Shown here: one piece after another, positions 13,630-15,724 of the stretch
Position numbering within the stretch: position 1 is the first letter of the stretch
Layout of the letters: every line of letters begins with the position of its first letter
Source: CAYSIX01 sp964431205
GTDB lineage: Bacteria; Planctomycetota; Phycisphaerae; Phycisphaerales; Phycisphaeraceae
DNA: 15,724 bases
Assembly: GCA_964431205.1 (NCBI GenBank)
Contig: CAYSIX010000082.1
Span: 1-15,724 of the forward strand
Reading direction: 5' to 3'
The notes under the pieces: model-generated
Database searches by the model: none
The model's input: the letters and a program-made list of their open reading frames with translations, nothing else
What the model was told of the DNA's origin: nothing
Made by a program: the position numbers and the translations under genes

Positions 13630-14550
13630 ATGCCCGAGCCGCTCAAGCCCCCGATCATCCTGCTGGGCAACGTCCGCTCCGGCACGTCCATGATGCACGG
13701 GCTGTTCAACCAGCACCCCGACGTCGTCGCCTGGTACGAGCCGCGGACCGTCTGGATGTACGCCGATCCGGGCCGGCCCCACGACCGCTTCGACGCCTCG
13801 GACGCTTCGCCCCGCGTCGTCCGCTACATCCGCGGCCGATTCCTCAAGCACCAGCGCCGCCACGGCAACCGGCGGGTCATGGAGAAGACGCCCTCGAACC
13901 TCATGCGGATCCCCTACGTTCGCGCGATCTTCCCGGAGGCGAAGTTTCTCTACCTGGTCCGCCACCCGCTGTCGTACATCAGCTCCTCGGAGCTGAAGTG
14001 GCAGAAGGCGATCACGCTCCGCCGGGCGTGGGACCGCTTCCGCGAGGTGCCCAAGACGCAGTTGCCGCACTACGTCGGCCGCGTGTTCACCGACCACTTC
14101 CGCAAGCGGGTGCTCAAGCAGAAGTACGTCTCGGTCTGGGGCGTGCGATACCCGGGGATCTACGAAGACCTGGGCCGGCTCTCGGTCGAGCAGGTGGTGG
14201 CCAAGCAGTGGGCGATGTGCTCGCGGCAGGCCGAGCGGGACCTGGCCGAGGTCGACCCCGCGCGGTTCCTGCGCATGCGATACGATGACTTTGTGCGCGA
14301 TCCGGTAAACGAGTTTGGTCGCATCTGCGCTCACTTCGACCTGGACCTGCCCGACTCGCTGGCGCGGCACATCGAGGCGACGGTGGACCCGAACCGCCAG
14401 CAGAAGTGGCGTCGCATGGACCCCGACGTCCTGCGTGCGTGCCTGCCCCTGCTGGAGCAGGAGATGCGTCGTCACGGCTACACCGTGCCGCCCGAGCTGC
14501 TGGAGTCGGATTCGTCGTCGAGCGTCGAACGGGTCGGAGCGGCCGGATGA
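13630..14550 (+). CDS. PAPS-dependent sulfotransferase family protein
   Basis: 306 residues, soluble, no signal peptide. It should move a sulfuryl group from PAPS onto a hydroxyl or amine of a carbohydrate. The 5'-phosphosulfate loop G-N-V-R-S-G-T-S is at 13-20, in place just after the first strand I-I-L-L. The 3'-phosphate motif L-V-R-H-P-L-S-Y-I-S-S-S is at 109-120, with R111 and S119 or S120 as the binding residues. M-E-K-T-P-S-N (84-90) is the conserved segment between them. The C-terminal basic W-R-R-M-D-P region also fits the family. ATG 13630 lies only 11 codons before the PAPS loop. Between wzy-like and wzx-like genes, it most likely sulfates the repeat unit on the cytoplasmic side before export. 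Its last codons overlap the next start as ATGA. Confidence 0.88.
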   Translation: MPEPLKPPIILLGNVRSGTSMMHGLFNQHPDVVAWYEPRTVWMYADPGRPHDRFDASDASPRVVRYIRGRFLKHQRRHGNRRVMEKTPSNLMRIPYVRAIFPEAKFLYLVRHPLSYISSSELKWQKAITLRRAWDRFREVPKTQLPHYVGRVFTDHFRKRVLKQKYVSVWGVRYPGIYEDLGRLSVEQVVAKQWAMCSRQAERDLAEVDPARFLRMRYDDFVRDPVNEFGRICAHFDLDLPDSLARHIEATVDPNRQQKWRRMDPDVLRACLPLLEQEMRRHGYTVPPELLESDSSSSVERVGAAG

Positions 14551-15724
14551 GAGGCGAGCTCGGGCGCAGCACCATTCGGATCGCGAGCAACTTCGCCCGG
14601 CTGCTGTTCGTCCTGATCCTGGGGCTGATCGTGGTCCGGCTGCTGCTGCGCGCCGTCGGCGACGCGGGCACGGGGCTGGTCGCGCTGCTGGGCTCGTCGA
14701 TCGGCCTGGCGATGATGGTCCAGGAGATCGCCCGCGAGGCGATGGTCCGCGAGCTGGGCGCGGCCTACCACAGCGGCAGCGACCGCACGATGCGCGAGGT
14801 GTTCAGCTCGGCGGTGCTCGTATGCCTGCTGGCCGCGATCCTCTCGGCGCTGCTGTTCGGGCTGCTGATCCTGATTCTGCCGTGGTTGAACGTGCCCGAC
14901 GAGCTGCTCGTCGCCGCGCAGTGGTTCGTCCTGTTCAAGGCCGGCCAGGTGCTGATCGAGGTCAGCCTCGCCCCGGCGGTGAACATGCTGACCGTGCGCG
15001 AGCAGATGATCGGGCACAACGTGCACCTGGCGGCGCACCGCGCGATGGTGCTGACCAGCCTGCTGATCGTGACGATGCTGTGGCGGCCCGGCGGGCCGGC
15101 CGAGACCCTGATCGCCTTCGGGCTCCTGACCAGCGTGCTCCAGGCGACCGTCGTCGTCGTGACCTCGTTCATCGTGCTCACCAGCGACCGTCGGTTGCTG
15201 CCCTCGCCCGGCCGGGTCCACCGCGCCGCGATCCGATCGATCCTCGGGACCACGGGCTGGAACCTCGTGACCGCCACGGCCATGCGCCTGCACGAGCGCA
15301 TCTCGGGCGTGATCATGAACCTGGCCTTCGGCGTGATCGGCAACCTGATCTTCGGGCTGGCGTTTCAACTGGCCAGCTACGTGCGTCAGGCGGTCATGGG
15401 CATCACGGGCGGGTCCGACGCGGTCGCGGCGCGGCTGAGCGCCGCCGGCGACGAAGGCGTGCGCCTGCGACGATTCCTGACCTACTCGACCCGCCTGCAC
15501 GCGCTGGTCACGTTTCCCGCCATGATCGCGCTGTGCCTGCTCGCCCGGCCGGTGCTCGAGGTCTGGGTCGGCGCACGGCTGGAGGACCCGCGGGCCACGC
15601 TGCCGCTGATGACCACGCTCGTGCGGATCATGGCGGTGGGCGTCGCGGCGCGGGGCCTGGCCGACGGGTGGATCCGCGTGCTGTACGGGTCGGGGCACAT
15701 CGGAGCGTATGCGCCGATCGTGCT
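14547..15724 (+). CDS. Wzx-like polysaccharide flippase / MATE-like transporter, 3' end missing
   Basis: The frame runs open from ATG 14547 to the window end, 392 complete codons. Its start overlaps the sulfotransferase TGA as ATGA, implying translational coupling. Repeated hydrophobic helices are clear at about 14-36, 42-60, 86-115, 120-140, 165-180, 188-213, about 262-285 and 325-345. Short loops with charged residues lie between them. The pattern fits the polysaccharide biosynthesis/Wzx flippase superfamily, which moves undecaprenyl-linked repeat units across the inner membrane. No short motif settles it, so MATE-type export of something else stays possible. Family members are usually 420-500 residues, so about 30-110 residues should lie beyond the window. 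An opposite-strand open frame over the same DNA (14478-15698) is a GC-rich shadow without hydrophobic or family features. Confidence 0.78.
   Translation, partial: MRGELGRSTIRIASNFARLLFVLILGLIVVRLLLRAVGDAGTGLVALLGSSIGLAMMVQEIAREAMVRELGAAYHSGSDRTMREVFSSAVLVCLLAAILSALLFGLLILILPWLNVPDELLVAAQWFVLFKAGQVLIEVSLAPAVNMLTVREQMIGHNVHLAAHRAMVLTSLLIVTMLWRPGGPAETLIAFGLLTSVLQATVVVVTSFIVLTSDRRLLPSPGRVHRAAIRSILGTTGWNLVTATAMRLHERISGVIMNLAFGVIGNLIFGLAFQLASYVRQAVMGITGGSDAVAARLSAAGDEGVRLRRFLTYSTRLHALVTFPAMIALCLLARPVLEVWVGARLEDPRATLPLMTTLVRIMAVGVAARGLADGWIRVLYGSGHIGAYAPIV

Noticed and set aside
12769..14475. 568-codon minus-strand open frame opposite the polymerase and sulfotransferase genes
   Set aside because: It crosses two clear genes with family motifs and has a composition typical of a GC-rich shadow.
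14478..15698. 406-codon minus-strand open frame at the right end
   Set aside because: Gln/His/Asp/Arg-rich shadow. The plus-strand frame over the same DNA has membrane helices and is coupled to the sulfotransferase.

Overview
The window is very GC-rich and gene-dense, with strongly G/C-ending codons. It looks like chromosome of a Gram-negative-type bacterium, most likely a planctomycete of the Phycisphaerae type. That placement is inferred from a lone GFTLIE-type prepilin with a late W-N-D-G-H segment, LPS-type heptose genes, a DUF1015 protein, a sulfated-polysaccharide cluster and several SD-less starts. No marker gene proves it.

Left part (1-5288): the last 58 codons of a NifS/IscS-type cysteine desulfurase. 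Next is a 767-residue cytosolic six-hairpin glycosidase resembling GH52 beta-xylosidases and DUF4965 proteins. Then come pyrE (minus) and a short-chain dehydrogenase (plus), divergent across only 49 bp, each with a TANNNT box 7 nt before its ATG. Two unrecognised minus-strand genes follow: a four-helix membrane protein and a 130-residue acidic helical protein.

Middle (5289-9960): a 697-bp stretch without a convincing gene, bounded by two outward candidate promoters; a DUF1015 gene (plus); a monocistronic type IV pilin/pseudopilin-like gene with a textbook SD and a candidate sigma-70 promoter (minus); and an overlapping hldD-gmhA pair (minus) for ADP-heptose synthesis.

Right part (9961-15724): a structured leader precedes a 562-residue envelope protein consisting of an N-terminal membrane segment, a long Gly/Ser/Thr linker and a C-terminal domain that reads like a TIM-barrel hydrolase. 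A hairpin terminator candidate follows. A perfect TATAAT box preceded by a three-copy CCGGTG array then fronts a wzy-like polymerase, a sulfotransferase and a wzx-like flippase, the last cut by the window end. The three genes look like one operon building and exporting a sulfated surface glycan.

The most promising undescribed items are the linker-tethered envelope protein with its leader, the CCGGTG array at the polysaccharide promoter, the divergent GH52-like enzyme, and the repeated TANNNT-N6/7-ATG arrangement that suggests leaderless transcripts. No mobile element, CRISPR array, tRNA or rRNA was seen.
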